In this document: in pieces, positions 1 through 11,196 of the stretch
How the letters are laid out: the number at the start of each line of letters is the position of its first letter
Position numbering within the stretch: the first letter of the stretch is position 1
Origin: Notospermus geniculatus
Taxonomy: Eukaryota > Nemertea > Pilidiophora > Heteronemertea > Lineidae
Direction: 5' to 3'
Assembly (NCBI GenBank): GCA_002633025.1
Contig: NMRB01001090.1
Coordinates: 149,855 to 213,854, forward strand
DNA: 64,000 nucleotides
Program-made: the position numbers and the translations under genes
The notes under the pieces: model-generated
The model's database searches: none
Seen by the model: the letters and a program-made list of their open reading frames with translations, nothing else
Told to the model about the DNA's origin: nothing

Positions 1-719
1 GCTCTTACCGCTTCATGCGTGGATAAATAAGAGGTCTCGGACTGAGGAGGTGCAAAATGCAAAAAAGGACAGATTTATCAGAAAGCAATGAAACATTTAT
101 TTCATTTGTTGCGTAGGCTACAAAATTTGCCGGGATCATTGGAATCTACCTTCCACATGGCCATTCAGAAGGGTTTGCAGAGTTCCCTTCAGCCCAATCA
201 TTGAAATGTCCTTAGTGCACTTACATCATCATGGTTCTTTTATTGTTTGGAGGACACCTGCATTTCGGACCCTTTTACTTTTGGGGTCACTGTTCCGCCA
301 TAACAAGACACCGTCATACACACATTACATAAACATTATGAGTATGTCTGCACCTAGCAGCTTACAAAATCTGAGCCAAGAATATTCATGGGTTTGGGTT
401 GTAGGAGATATTTTAGAGATGACAACTTTTTTTTGAAACACCCCGTAGAGAAACAGCGAGTCCGTTTCCCGGTGCGTTCCGAACAGTGGGAACCACACTG
501 ATAAATGGCCACACTGTAAAATGTTACACTGCCACAAGTCACCAAATAGGCCTACTGTAGGAATGGTATTTCTAGCGTCCATTTTAAAAGTTACCGATAG
601 ACCAGACTCAGAGATTACGCGACTGGGTAATCAAGGTAACTGCTTCCTGGAAAAGACCAGCTTTGATCTACCCAGTTACTAAGTGCCTGGTAATAACTTG
701 ATGTCCTGTTTGACCAATG
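1..719. other. No gene seen
   Basis: No ORF here has a recognisable domain; the short ORFs at 206-582 overlap on both strands and look like chance. The stretch is AT-rich unique or old repeat sequence ending at the inverted repeat that starts at 720. Confidence 0.5.
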
Positions 720-1270
720 CAGGGTGGTCCAAAAAACGCACAAGCATACTTCCTTTACCCAGAGTCTACAACTTCTGATGGCATTGGGATGGAGAATCTT
801 TCTAGAAGAAAGAAGACACCAAGATATCCCGATTCGGTCCAGTGGTTCGAGCTGCAGACGCTATTTTGTAAAGCAAGGTCGAGGCCCTTGTTGAATTGTT
901 CCGTACAGAACAATCAAGAGCATACAAAAGAGCGTAGCCTTGTAACTGAAAAAAACATTATCCTGTGGAAAGGTCAAACGAAAAATGAGGTGCAGGTACA
1001 AGTCGAACATGAAAATCAAACTTTATTTTAAACTTTACAACAACTTAACGTCTTTTGGCACCACGGTTCACTCGCAAGTTATTTATTAAGGACCACTGAT
1101 TTTGCTTCACAAAAATGGCTCTGGGGGTAAAACTACTGGACCTAATCGAGGTGCATGTATCTTGGTCTCATTTTTCTTCTACATGTAGAAAGATTCCCCA
1201 TCTATTCATTCCGATGGTTTGGGACTGAGGGTGGTGCAAGTATGCTTGAGCGTTTTTTTGGACCACCCTG
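720..1270. mobile_element. 551-bp DNA element with long diverged TIRs (CAGGGTGGTCCAAAAAA)
   Basis: The left end starts CAGGGTGGTCCAAAAAACGC and the right end is its reverse complement with few changes. Similarity between the arms continues inward for over 100 bp in patches, including the word GAATCTTTCTA in both arms. The ORF at 717-1031 lies in the arm and resembles no known protein. The terminal motif is of the kind seen in Tc1/mariner-like elements, but the TA duplication is not visible at both sides, so the superfamily is open. A related end (TTTTTTTGGCCCACCC) occurs at about 4760. Confidence 0.65.
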
Positions 1271-3425
1271 TATACTGCCCCAGGGAGACTGAGCTTGGTT
1301 GATGAATTATCGTTTTGGTTTTATTTAAGCCCCTTTAGTCAAGTATTCCCTGTAGGTGACTGGTTTACATTTCTTTCATGAACCAGGAACTGTTATTGTT
1401 AGGACATGTTGGGTAAAAGTTCGAATGATAGGCCAGACACGAACGTTGTGAACAATTAGGGTTGTACAGTTGGCGATGCATCTTGAGAAATGAAGACATG
1501 GAACATCATTTGAACTGAAATCTGGAGTTCTCAATTACTTATTATGCATGACTGGATCGATCATCCTTTTATCTTGTCACCCCAACCTACCCTGACGAAA
1601 TATTGACCTAGTCATTCACCAACACAGTGACCACGAGGTCGAACGTTATACTCTCTTGGCATCTGCTTCCCATGCAGTCAGTCTAATGCTGAGAAGTCAG
1701 TCAGTTTAATGCTGAGAAACACAGCTCGTTGCTATTTTTGAATAGTAGGCCTACTCGTGCTTCAGATGAAAAAAAAACTGAAAGCAAAAATGAAAATAGT
1801 ATGGCACCACTATTCTTGAATAAATCGGGGGCTGGGAGTGATCAATGCTAGCTAGACAAACAACATCAAGCTCACTGACACAACTACTGGGATTCATGAA
1901 TTGATTTTGAAGTGTAGGGGCAAAAATTAGAATTTTTCAAGTTAACATTTTGGATTTTTTCGCTTCCCTCATTCATAAAAAGAAACGTTCAAATAGCTGG
2001 AAAGTTTAATTCACCCAACTAGACACAATAAACAAGTAGGTACAATATGTTGTGATTCTTGGCGGTAATATAACCAACTTCAAACAAAATTTTACAGTTC
2101 ATGCTGAGTTGGATACATTTCGCCTACACGGCCATCGTTTTTTACTGTAGTAGGCCTACCGGTACATTTTGTACATCAACTTACACCTAGGAACCTGCCT
2201 GCTTACGCGGACACAGCGATGATTGTCTGACCATGCTGAATGACATGACTCATCCTCTCCATACTGCACACTGTCCACGTAGGCCTATGCATGATCAGTT
2301 CACGGCAGAGAGGACAGTCATCTCGTGAGACGTTTTTTGAATGTTCCCCATTTTTGGTGTTCCTGTAGGCCTAGGCCAGTACTGTCTGACGGAGTAAGTT
2401 GCGACTTGTCAATCTACATGTATCTGCAATTGTTTCCCAAACATTTATCGGAAACGCTGACATCCGGAAACACTGGCAAAAATCGCATCCGCCCGGCAGT
2501 TCAAAATCACCAAACTGCCAATCAGGTGTGACAGGAATCAATGTCCAAGGAATGAAAGTCCGCCAACAATAGCCCGCTATTGTAAGTTTAAATCCGAATG
2601 GTGATCTTCTCCATAGCCATGTATTCGATTCAAGGGGGACTTTGATCCCTGCCACACCGGTACTGCAAATCGCTGCCGAAGTGCAACTTCGTGTTATGCC
2701 GTACTCCTACTATACATTATATTACCGGTACCTTCGATAGGACCAAAAGATTTTTTCGAAGTCGCCCACTTTGAAAAAAAATACAAAAAAATATTTTATG
2801 TTGGAACATATTTTGGCTTTACGATAATCAAAATATGCATTTTGCATCTGACGAGGTCTAGACGCTCCCCTTCGTCGATTTTTTGCTCAAATTGGGAGGT
2901 ATCTGATCTTGCTGAATCAGATATTTTATATTTCAAATTCATCTAACATGTCTTGTCGGCGGTGCAGGCACATTTTGTATTAACTGGATTGCTCTCATTC
3001 AACAAAGATAGGCCTATATGTAGTTAATATATTTCCAGTGATTCAACAAATGATGCAGCCATCCACAGTTAGGGTCTATCACCACAAGGGCGACACTAGC
3101 CTGGTGAGCTCCCTTCTCCTTCTCCACCTCACCTCACTTCCAGAGACTGCAGCTTGCTTGTTAGTCATGCTATGGAAAATGATACCAATCGGGTCAGCCT
3201 GGTGAGGCAGCAATGACCCCATGGTGACCATATGCTGAGAAGGCCACTTGACTATGTTATTATTAGCGTAAACACAGGTGATAGCACTGATATGACCGAC
3301 CCCCTCATATCTCCTGTGTTAAAACAGTACATTCTAGTACATTGGGAACGGGGGTCCGTAACAGCAGCGAATACACGGAGGTGGTGCGTCATGGTCATCG
3401 AGTCAAGTACAACAAGCCACATAGA
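1271..3425. other. Intergenic, no gene seen
   Basis: No coding domain recognised. About 130 bp near 2300-2430 resembles, on the opposite strand, a stretch near 55440-55530 inside the telomere-repeat foldback, so at least part is dispersed repeat. The palindromic words TAGGCCTA and TACCGGTA recur here. Confidence 0.45.
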
Positions 3426-4096
3426 ACCACACGAAACACGATTACTCGACACGGTACGTTGACACACGCGTGAGTTGATGAACTGACAATGGATTTTTCA
3501 TTTGGCCGTTTACATTGGTCTATACGCGTGGGGTTACGTAGAGAGTGGAGTATATACACGTTTTGAAGCACAGCGAGCTCAACGGAGCTGACGCAGCGTC
3601 ATGACGCGATTTAGTTTCACGAACCATGCGAACTGACGCCACGTGCCTCCACGGAGCACAGCTGATCGCACTTCGAACAGCCTTCCGTCTGCTGCAGCCG
3701 GCTACCGGCTTATTGGTTAGATATTTTCTACTGGCCATAACACAAGCATGACGGGTCTGCAGCCGCGGATTTGGTTACATTCGAAAGATTTGATGTTTTT
3801 CCCTCAATTTTTCGTGATTTCCTTGCCAGAAATATGCACGGGGAGCTAGAAAATTTACCATAGATACCGACTTCAGAGTGTAGTTACTGCCACATACGGG
3901 CGAAAAGCAAAAATCGAAGACGATACGATCGAATAAGGCTGGGTTTACATAGAGCCACACGAAACACGATTACTCGACACGGTACGTTGACATACGCGTG
4001 TGTTGATGAACTGACAATGGATTTTCCAATCTGCCGTTTACATTAGTCTATACGCGTGGGGTTACGTAGTGAGTGGAGTATATACACGTTTTGAAG
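3426..4096. repeat. Direct repeat pair, ~142 bp (3426-3568 and 3955-4096)
   Basis: Both copies run from CACACGAAACACGATTACTC to TATACACGTTTTGAAG with only a few differences, and are separated by about 390 bp. The sequence before the second copy (TTTACATAGAGCC) resembles the terminal repeat of the MITE at 57766, so the pair may belong to the same MITE superfamily. No protein is encoded. Confidence 0.7.
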
Positions 4097-4711
4097 AGAA
4101 CGAGCATGCTCGTTCTTTCAGGCGTGTGCTGACTTCGTGGGAAGATCTTGCGTTGTTTCGAAGTACGGAGATGGACATTTTAGGATGTTTCCTCATCAAA
4201 TATCACATCTTTTCTTGTTATCACGAAATGCACGATACCTAATGAAAATAATGCCAANACTGTTCCGTGGCTATTGTGTCTAATATGTGAAAGTTTCAAC
4301 ACATTATCTTTGGTATTAAGATTGTGGTGCCAAATGTAAAAACTATAGTAATCATTCATCATATTTTAGGAGACAACGGTGAAACTTCGAAACGCTCGGT
4401 TCCAATATGGCGTTATAGTAATGAGCGCCACAGCGTAGATATTAAAGTTATTGGTTTAATACTTTCACATATTAAGGGCGATATCATGGAGCAGTGTTAG
4501 AAAAAATTTCATTGAGTTGTAGTGAAGCTTTTATGAGAAATTAAAATTTAAAGTTTGGGATTTTTTCATCCACCCGTATTTTACCGGATTCCGGAATCAC
4601 ATTTTTCTACAATGATTTTTTAATTGAGTGATATGGTCCAGATACCAAAGCTATCAATGCAAAAATTTCACACGTTCAACAAAACATCTTTAAATGATAC
4701 GGTACCAAATT
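4097..4711. other. Intergenic repeat-derived DNA
   Basis: No gene recognised. It holds a short perfect palindrome AACGAGCATGCTCGTT near 4100 and one ambiguous base at 4257. Two outward CCACCC words (about 4573 and 4762) suggest a small transposon remnant at 4560-4775 that overlaps the 3' end of the OTU reading frame. Confidence 0.4.
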
Positions 4712-6364
4712 TCATTGGACAGTTGTCGAGAAATCAAGATTTGAAGTTCGATGCGTTTTTTTGGCCCACCCGATACAAACGTCGAAGTTGTAATTCAGTT
4801 GTTCCAATTCGAAAGCTCTGATTGAATCCATGGCTCGGTCAAAATCTGCGTCACCAGATGCAGGTGCTGCTGCAGGAATGTTGTCTGCAGATGGAAAACT
4901 TGACGATCTTTTCTGGGCATTTTTAATATTCCTCCTGTTTCTTTGCAGACATGACTTTCTTCCTCGTGACGTTTCATTATCAGTGGCAGGATCGAATGAA
5001 ATGCCGTATTTCCTGGATTCACTGACTCCCCTTTTGTCACGTTCATTTTGAGGACCTCCAAGTGTTGCACTTGATTTCTTACCACTGGGAGTGGGACATG
5101 GGCATGTACTGGAATTTTCGGATTGGATTGACTGCAAATTGTTTGAGCAATTGTCATCAAAGTCCTCGTCCAACAGGCAGAAATGCTGGTGTCTAAGTAG
5201 CAATGGTATGGTCTTGTTTGATACTGGAGATCTTTCATTCTGAATAATTTGTCTGGTGTAACAATTCTCCATTACTCCAGTCAGACTGTTTCTTCTTTGG
5301 CCCTGCACCCAAACTTCAAATGTACACTCTAAAAGATTGGCTGCAACTTGTAATTCACATGTAGTTGCATATCCATTTGTCTCCATCATTTCCCTCCAGT
5401 ATGCTTCTGGCGTGTTATTGGGCAGATCGTGGCAAACTTCTACAAAATCACCGAATTGGTCCCACCTTTCATGTACAGTATTGCAGATATATTGTCTGTA
5501 TAACTGGCTGCACGATAAATCACCTTGAAATGCCAAACTCATGCAATGAAAAAAACAGTTCCCATCCCCAGGAACTTGCTGCACATGAAATTGTCTGTCA
5601 GGAAAAGTAATCGACTGGTGTGTGGATGCCATTGCAACAAGGGGACCAGTCTCCAACTCTGTTGATTTTCTTCTTCTTTTTGCTTCCACAGGCACATGAG
5701 TATCATCTAAAATAGTATCATCAGTGTGTTCCTCGGATACAGATGTTGCTTGAGCAGTTGGATGAATTGGATGAGGTGCAGGAACTTCATCACAGTCAAC
5801 TTGTGACTGGGAAGGAAGCGGTCCTGTAATCGGCTGTTTTCTTGCCGCCTTCTGCTCAGCAGCACTATTCTTCCAAGTCCCTGCCACTAGCGATGCGTAT
5901 GTTCGTTGCCCATGGCCATGATGCCGGATTACAAACTTCGAGTTTGGTGCAGCGTAACTGTGGTCATGACTTTGACTAGGTGGGCCTACCGGTAGGCCTG
6001 GTGGTGTCTTCGAGTTTGGTACTGCATAAGTGTGGTCATCATCGTGACTAGGCCTAGGTAGGCCTGCAAACTTCCGGTTCGATGTTGCATAATTGTGTTC
6101 TTCGTGAAGGTGAATAGGCCCAGGTAGACCAAGGCCCAGGCCTTGTCCTCCCACAGCTGCAGCATATGTAGTAGGCCTACGTACTCTACTGGTAGTGCTA
6201 TTAATGGCATGATGATCAGTGGCATTAACTGTGAGTGTGACAATTGGTCTTTCATGTCTTTTCGTTTTTTCCAGCATTGATCTTTTTTGTTGCCTCTCTC
6301 TTTCGTTCTCTTCTACTAGGCCTTGGCGGTCCAGAGAAGTGGGGTCATTCCTCTCATTTTTCAT
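4712..6364 (-). CDS. OTU-family cysteine protease (deubiquitinase-like), single open exon
   Basis: The 550-residue frame starts at an ATG at 6364. Residues ~260-400 form an OTU domain. It has the catalytic-loop motif VPGDGNCFFH (Asp267, Cys270), a central YWREMMETNGY...ELQVAANLL segment, and the C-terminal HQHFCLLD motif with the likely catalytic His394. OTU enzymes cleave ubiquitin chains; the substrate here is unknown. Residues ~88-165 contain three degenerate ~27-residue repeats built on HxYAxxNxK...GLP. Residues 225-236 look like a basic nuclear-localisation stretch. The last ~20 residues are encoded by a transposon-end-like sequence (GGGTGGGCCAAAAAA), so the original stop may be lost. 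A consensus splice donor (CGAG|GTAAGAA, near 6406) lies just upstream, so a 5' non-coding exon is possible. Intronless OTU genes of this kind often ride on transposons, but I found no element ends enclosing this one. Confidence 0.75.
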   Translation of the reverse strand: MKNERNDPTSLDRQGLVEENERERQQKRSMLEKTKRHERPIVTLTVNATDHHAINSTTSRVRRPTTYAAAVGGQGLGLGLPGPIHLHEEHNYATSNRKFAGLPRPSHDDDHTYAVPNSKTPPGLPVGPPSQSHDHSYAAPNSKFVIRHHGHGQRTYASLVAGTWKNSAAEQKAARKQPITGPLPSQSQVDCDEVPAPHPIHPTAQATSVSEEHTDDTILDDTHVPVEAKRRRKSTELETGPLVAMASTHQSITFPDRQFHVQQVPGDGNCFFHCMSLAFQGDLSCSQLYRQYICNTVHERWDQFGDFVEVCHDLPNNTPEAYWREMMETNGYATTCELQVAANLLECTFEVWVQGQRRNSLTGVMENCYTRQIIQNERSPVSNKTIPLLLRHQHFCLLDEDFDDNCSNNLQSIQSENSSTCPCPTPSGKKSSATLGGPQNERDKRGVSESRKYGISFDPATDNETSRGRKSCLQRNRRNIKNAQKRSSSFPSADNIPAAAPASGDADFDRAMDSIRAFELEQLNYNFDVCIGWAKKTHRTSNLDFSTTVQ

Positions 6365-6406
6365 GGTTAATGAAGAAATATGATGTCAGTTTAGGCTGAT
6401 TCTTAC

Positions 6407-6700
6407 CTCGTAAACTGTTGTTTTCTTCTAAAACGATAGAAATTGTACTACAAATTGTACTTTGTGGTGCAAAAACCTCGATGGAAGACGGAGAAGGCTA
6501 GGCCAGCGTCTGTACCATTGTCCGATTCCGAGTGGGACGCTGATGCAGACGACAGATGTTTTGTTTATCTTACTGTCGAAAGGTGGCAGCACAGACAACC
6601 GAGTTCGAGTTCGAAAAATGTGATGTTAATGATGTTTGGTGGGTTTCTATTCATGGAAAAGAAATAATTTAACTAGTCAATGTCTAAATAAACGTCTTTA
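6407..6700 (-). promoter_or_regulatory. Possible 5' untranslated exon and splice donor of the OTU gene
   Basis: On the minus strand a clean donor GAG|GTAAGAATC lies about 40 bp upstream of the OTU start codon. No convincing acceptor lies between it and the ATG, so either the ATG exon begins at a weak site or the donor is fortuitous. Confidence 0.25.
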
Positions 6701-7017
6701 TTTGGTTTCGTGGATGTTATTGTGAATATTTATTTGTATTTCTTCCAATAAAGTACAATCAATATTTACAGCCCGTGGCTTGCATGACTGGTGAGTGTCT
6801 TGTTGTACATCGGCGTTCACAATTTCAGTAAATACGCAGTTTATTATACGCAAGTCTGTTACTAATGAATTAGAATTTTGCTGAAAATAGTTTTTAAACA
6901 AATTACTGATAGTTTTTTAAACAAATTCTTGAAGGCCTCGTCGAATTCTCGATGTTTGTAGAGTGTCAGCGGGCATTCTTGATGTCACGTGATCATATAG
7001 TTCTGACGTCATTTTTC
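6701..7017. other. No gene seen
   Basis: AT-rich sequence with no recognisable domain on either strand. Confidence 0.4.
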
Positions 7018-7478
7018 CTTAGCAACGCTGCTTTGCAAATGGCGGTCTCGGCGTCAGTGAGACGGTGCGGGAACTCGGGGGAACTTTTCGCTGTCAAAGA
7101 GAAAGTGTTGAATTAAATGTTCATTAAAACAATATTAAAGAATTTTTGAAATATAAGGGGCACAAACGGACAAAGTATAGGCCTAAGTCCTGGTAAAGTC
7201 ACGGGGCGCAGTACCAGAAATGCGAGTGCCATTATGTTCCCACCGAAACTGTTCAGTGACACCTAGGGTGAGACGTACACCAAACTGTGTAGTGAGACCT
7301 GGAAAGCTTAGCAACGCGCCGCATTGCAAATGCGGCGATCGATAGAACTACCCGCGCGTTTAAATCACTTTTTTTCGATTAAATCTGTTCATTAAAACAA
7401 TCGAAAGTGTATTGAGAATATTTTGGAAATACAATGGGCACCTCGTTGAATATAAGAGGCACAAACGAAGAAAGGATA
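7018..7478. repeat. Diverged tandem duplication, period ~290 bp
   Basis: AGCAACGC...TTGCAAATG...CGG at 7021 recurs at about 7310. GTTCATTAAAACAAT followed by a GGCACAAACG(G/A) block recurs at about 7120-7175 and 7388-7475. The two copies are clearly homologous but gapped. No ORF is preserved between them. Confidence 0.6.
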
Positions 7479-7761
7479 AGTTAATCACAACGGCGAATTC
7501 GTTACGTCGGTTCTGGATTGTCTCCATCCCCCCGGTGTGAACGTTACATCTTTGTCTTGTTGCATTTTGGGCGCCATATTTGCCTCACTCGAATGAAACT
7601 CACGGTATAGATTCGCAATGAATTCTGGGTACTTTTTCTCTCGCGGGCACGTGTTGTGTTAAAGCGCTCCGCGCGGTCGGCTTCGCCGGCCGCGCTGCGC
7701 GTATTAAAGTCATACGTCATACGTGATACGGACCGACGATACGGAGCTTTGCCGGAAGTAC

Positions 7762-8252
7762 CTATTATTACTCAGCGACGTACAAGAGCGGACGACGTCA
7801 TCACGACACTGCACGTGGCGAGTGGGGCTTTTAATTTTTCGGGTTTTCCCGGCGATGTTCCACTTTTGCCACTTGTTTCAGGATTGCCTCGCCAAAGTCA
7901 GTATTACCGCATTCACATAAATTTTCGTCTGTTTTGGAGGTGGGTACATGTTTTACAAACAAAATAAGGATTACCTAGGTGGGCAGCTGATACTGTACCT
8001 TCAACAAAGGTGGTTTATCAAGGCAATTTTGCATCGAATCGAGAAAAATATGCTCGATTTTACAGATATTAGCAATAGTGAACACTCCCTCGGCGGAACT
8101 AACTGACCTCGTCCCCGAGGTGCCGCACATGCATTGGGCGTATGTTTCTGCATAGGCATCGAAAAAGGTACCATGTTTCCCGGTTTTCCCCACAGCATTA
8201 CGCCAGGCGTAATGATTACGCAAAACACAGTAAGCCTTCAAAAACCATGCCT
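7762..8252 (-). repeat. Inverted copy of the 52-kb TIR element, ~490 bp
   Basis: Read on the minus strand this matches 52125-52585 at high identity, including the end word TTACTGT(A/G)TTTTGCGTAAT and an open frame ending KPPLLKVQYQLPT. It lacks the second terminal repeat found at 53.7 kb, so it is a truncated copy. The shared 80-residue frame resembles no family I know; since both copies are repeat DNA, conservation probably reflects recent duplication rather than protein selection. Confidence 0.75.
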
Positions 8253-8587
8253 CTATCGCGGCGATTCGCTTGCGCTGTTGCCTAGTATTTTCGCTCCACG
8301 CGCGGCGTTTCTGACACGTCATCTGACGTCAGTGAGCGCCAAACATGAACCAATATCTTACTAAGAAAAACCGTCGATGCTGTTTCTTGTACGAATCTTG
8401 TAAGAAAAATCGTAGATTTTTGTTTAGTAAGATTCATGTCCTGGGCACTCAGGGCGTGTGATGATGGTCTTACATAAAGATAATGCCAGGACTTTTTCAG
8501 GTTACTGTTCTGAACATCATGATTACATGTAAACCTTAATATCATGAACAGTTTCTCGAGATAAGCGCCCAAGGCTGTAAAGAAATA

Positions 8588-8774
8588 GCAGTGGGAAATT
8601 TTGGTACTTTTTCAATTTCACAAAGTGGGATGAATTTTTTCCCCATTTTGAGAAATTGTCTTAAAATGACATGACATTTTGTCTGATTTTTCGGGCGATA
8701 TTTCTCAAAATGGGAAAAAATTACCCCAATTTGAAAATCTTGCGCAATTTTGCGCAAAAGTGCCAAAATTTCCT
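8588..8774. mobile_element. Small foldback MITE
   Basis: GGAAATTTTGGTACTTTT at the left is inverted at the right (AAAAGTGCCAAAATTTCC). The arms also share CCCATTTTGAGAAAT. No coding capacity. Confidence 0.55.
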
Positions 8775-9227
8775 ATTCTTATTTTCCATTTTTATTTCTT
8801 TTATTTCTTATGCCCGCTGTGCACGATCCCTCAAAGTTGGATGACAAAAACTTGAAAAAGATTGATCGTGTACGGCGGAAAATTAGATGAAATATTTTGC
8901 GTCAATCACAGATTGATGGAATAGAGCCAGTCCTATTTTTGAATGACGAATTTGACCGTCTACGGCGGGCGTGGATATTTATTGAACAATTAACCCTCCT
9001 GAATTAGAGTTTTCTGATTACGAATGTCATTTTATGAATGGAGGTTATGCAACTGGACTGGTTTTGTAATGCCATTTTGTGAAAGATTGGATGAAAATGA
9101 TTGACCGTGTATGGCAGGGCCCTATACATAAAATATTGACCAAAATGATTGACGAAAAAGTTAGATGAAAATGATTCATCCTGTACAGCGGTCATTACTC
9201 CCTTATCAGGAATATTCGAACCAATAC
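8775..9227. other. No gene seen; short imperfect repeats
   Basis: Several diverged copies of a ~60-bp motif (GAAAATGATTGACCGTGTA...GG) occur between about 8850 and 9200, each followed by a TGTA(C/T)(G/A)GC(G/A)G word. No protein domain. Confidence 0.4.
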
Positions 9228-9557
9228 CTACATAAACTGGATATCTCTCTCATCTTGCACCGATTTGTGAAAGAAGGAGGGAGTGAATACGTTTGTCAAG
9301 ACCACCAGAATATTACCCACAACAGCCATGGCTGTCATATAGATGGACGGCGACATGTTTTTATTGTTGCCCTTGTTTGCAATAATTATGATGAGGGTAT
9401 TACCAGGTACGCCGAGAAAAAAGAACGGAATAGGACTGTAGAAACCAAACGTCTCGTACACTTGTGCCAATTTGTCGACATTTCCGTATCTGCAAATTGT
9501 TTCCCGCTGGCTGACGGTGTATGTCATTCCATCAACATGTTCTGCAGTGTTGGCCAT
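9228..9557 (-). pseudogene. Rhodopsin-like GPCR N-terminal remnant (TM1-TM2 only)
   Basis: The frame begins with a true ATG at 9557. A ~38-residue extracellular part is followed by TM1 (PIPFFFLGVPGNTLIIIIA, with the class A GN motif), a basic first intracellular loop (NKGNNKNM) and TM2 (SIYMTAMAVVGNILVVLT). It then runs ~20 residues into the membrane-distal loop and stops at 9228. Five transmembrane segments are missing. The NKNMSPSIYMTAMAV style is typical of invertebrate neuropeptide-type orphan receptor expansions. No splice donor is obvious at the end, so truncation is more likely than an exon boundary. Confidence 0.65.
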
Positions 9558-9642
9558 CGAATGCGCCCCACATGCGGTCCGTTTAGTAGTGCTGATGACG
9601 ATTACCTAAATCTGAATTAGCAAAAACTGCAAATGAAAATAA

Positions 9643-10166
9643 TGTGCCGATTTCACAAAGGGGGCCGGAACTACGAAGCGCGATTAGGCCAACACGCGTG
9701 TAAATACATAGTTATTCAGGTTAAGGGCCTAGAAAACCATTGTTTTGCTACCTTGTACGCTGCTTAATCGGCAGCATTTGCCCGCAGGATAATCACCCGG
9801 TTAACTTCCTTTCCTTTGTCTAGCTGCAGGAGGACAAAAGAAAAATTTAAACAACCTACAGGCCTTGTTTAGAGTCATTCAACTCCTTTCTTTGATCCTC
9901 CTGCACGTAAACGTAGGAATGTTAACCGCGTGTGGTTATCTTGTGGGTAAATGCTGCCGATTAAGCAACGTACAAGGTAGCAAAACAATGGTTTTCTAGG
10001 CCCTTAACCTGAATAACTATGAATTTACACGCGTGTTGGCCTAATCGCGCTTCGTAGTTACGGCCCAGGGTGTTTAAGACTTAGACGTGTGTAACTTCGT
10101 CAAATGCATGGTGGAAGTGCGTGCATTTAGCGAAGTTACACGCGTCTAAGTGTTAAACACCCTTTG
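9643..10166. mobile_element. Nested foldback elements (large foldback inside the arm of a smaller one)
   Basis: The outer pair is GCCGATTTCACAAAGGG on the left and CCCTTTGTGAAATCGGC on the right. The outer left arm is split by an inner foldback (about 9662-10066). The inner arms are ~190 bp each and start GGGCCG(G/T)AACTACGAAGCG; AGG(G) flanks both sides. The rest of the outer element (GTGTTTAAGACTTAGACG and its inverted partner) lies at 10067-10166. Non-coding. Confidence 0.75.
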
Positions 10167-10334
10167 TGAAATCGGCCCAATGTACACGGCATTGCTCTAA
10201 AAATGATGTGTCATTATCATTATTAACTCGTCACCCCGCAGGCCAAGAAGGCTCATGTACGTGTGCTCTTCGTGTTCCCAATACATTTACTAGGCTCAAA
10301 TAATTTTTAAAAAATTTCTTCCGGCGGGATTAGG

Positions 10335-11196
10335 TTACCTGAGCATAGGAACACAGTTAAGAAATCTGGAAATTAGTCGTGGCGTCATGTTATATAAAAC
10401 TGACAGAGAATCTATTGCACAGGTATTTGCTGATAAATATGAGGCTCTCTACTCTAGTGTATCATATGATGAAAATGACATGCAAGTTTTAATGGAAGAT
10501 ATAAATGTAAGGATAAAGCGGCTTTTCCACGTTGCAATATTATTGCACAATATGAGGATCAAAATGGGAAATATTACTGCCAATCTTTCTCCCATCCATT
10601 ATGCCAGAAATACATGTCACCCATTTGGGGCCCCATATTGTGCAATAATATTGTATGTGGATGGACCCCTTAAGGGATGAACGTTCCCATGTCTTTTGTG
10701 ATAGAAACGGACACATTGTGACACCTGATGAAGTACAATCAGCTATTAATCCGCTGAATAAAGGCAAACATGGGGGCAACCATAGATTATTTTCAGACCA
10801 TTTGATCAACGGTACCGACAAATTAAACGAGGCCCTTGCAAATCTTTTTACGGCTATGCTTACTCATGCTTATGTTCCACAGGGTTTTCGACAAGCTACT
10901 ATTTTCCCAATTCCTAAAAACAAGAGAAAATCATGTAATGACTCGGAAAACTACCGAGGTATTACCCTCAGCAGTATCCTTGGAAAAGTACTAGATCACA
11001 TCCTATTGTCTAAATGTAATAAGGTTTTCACATCATGTGATTTGCAATTTGGTTTTAAAAAGAAATCGTCAACTTCACAGTGTACCGGTACTGTAGTTCT
11101 AAATGAAACAATCCAGTATTACAAGAGTAGAGGTTCTGGTGTGTACACCATGTTATTGGATGCCACCAAAGCATTCGATAGAGTGCATTACATTAA
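10335..11196 (+). pseudogene. Non-LTR retrotransposon reverse transcriptase, 5' fragment
   Basis: Residues around IAQVFADKYEALYSS (from 10411) are the pre-RT region. After a 136-bp foldback insertion the frame resumes near 10662 with a pre-RT stretch (TPDEVQSAI), then RT motifs IFPIPKNK and NYRGITLSSILGKVLDHIL, and motif A (YTMLLDATKAFDRVHY) at about 11140-11190. The fragment stops at TTAA (11193-11196), where the 12.3-kb transposon begins. The rest of the RT is found at 23500. No endonuclease or ORF1 is left upstream. Confidence 0.85.
10526..10661. mobile_element. 136-bp foldback MITE inside the RT fragment
   Basis: TCCAC..TGCAATATTATTGCACAATATG at the left is inverted at the right (CATATTGTGCAATAATATTG..GTGGA). 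It separates two RT segments in different frames, so it entered after the LINE was inserted. Confidence 0.75.
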
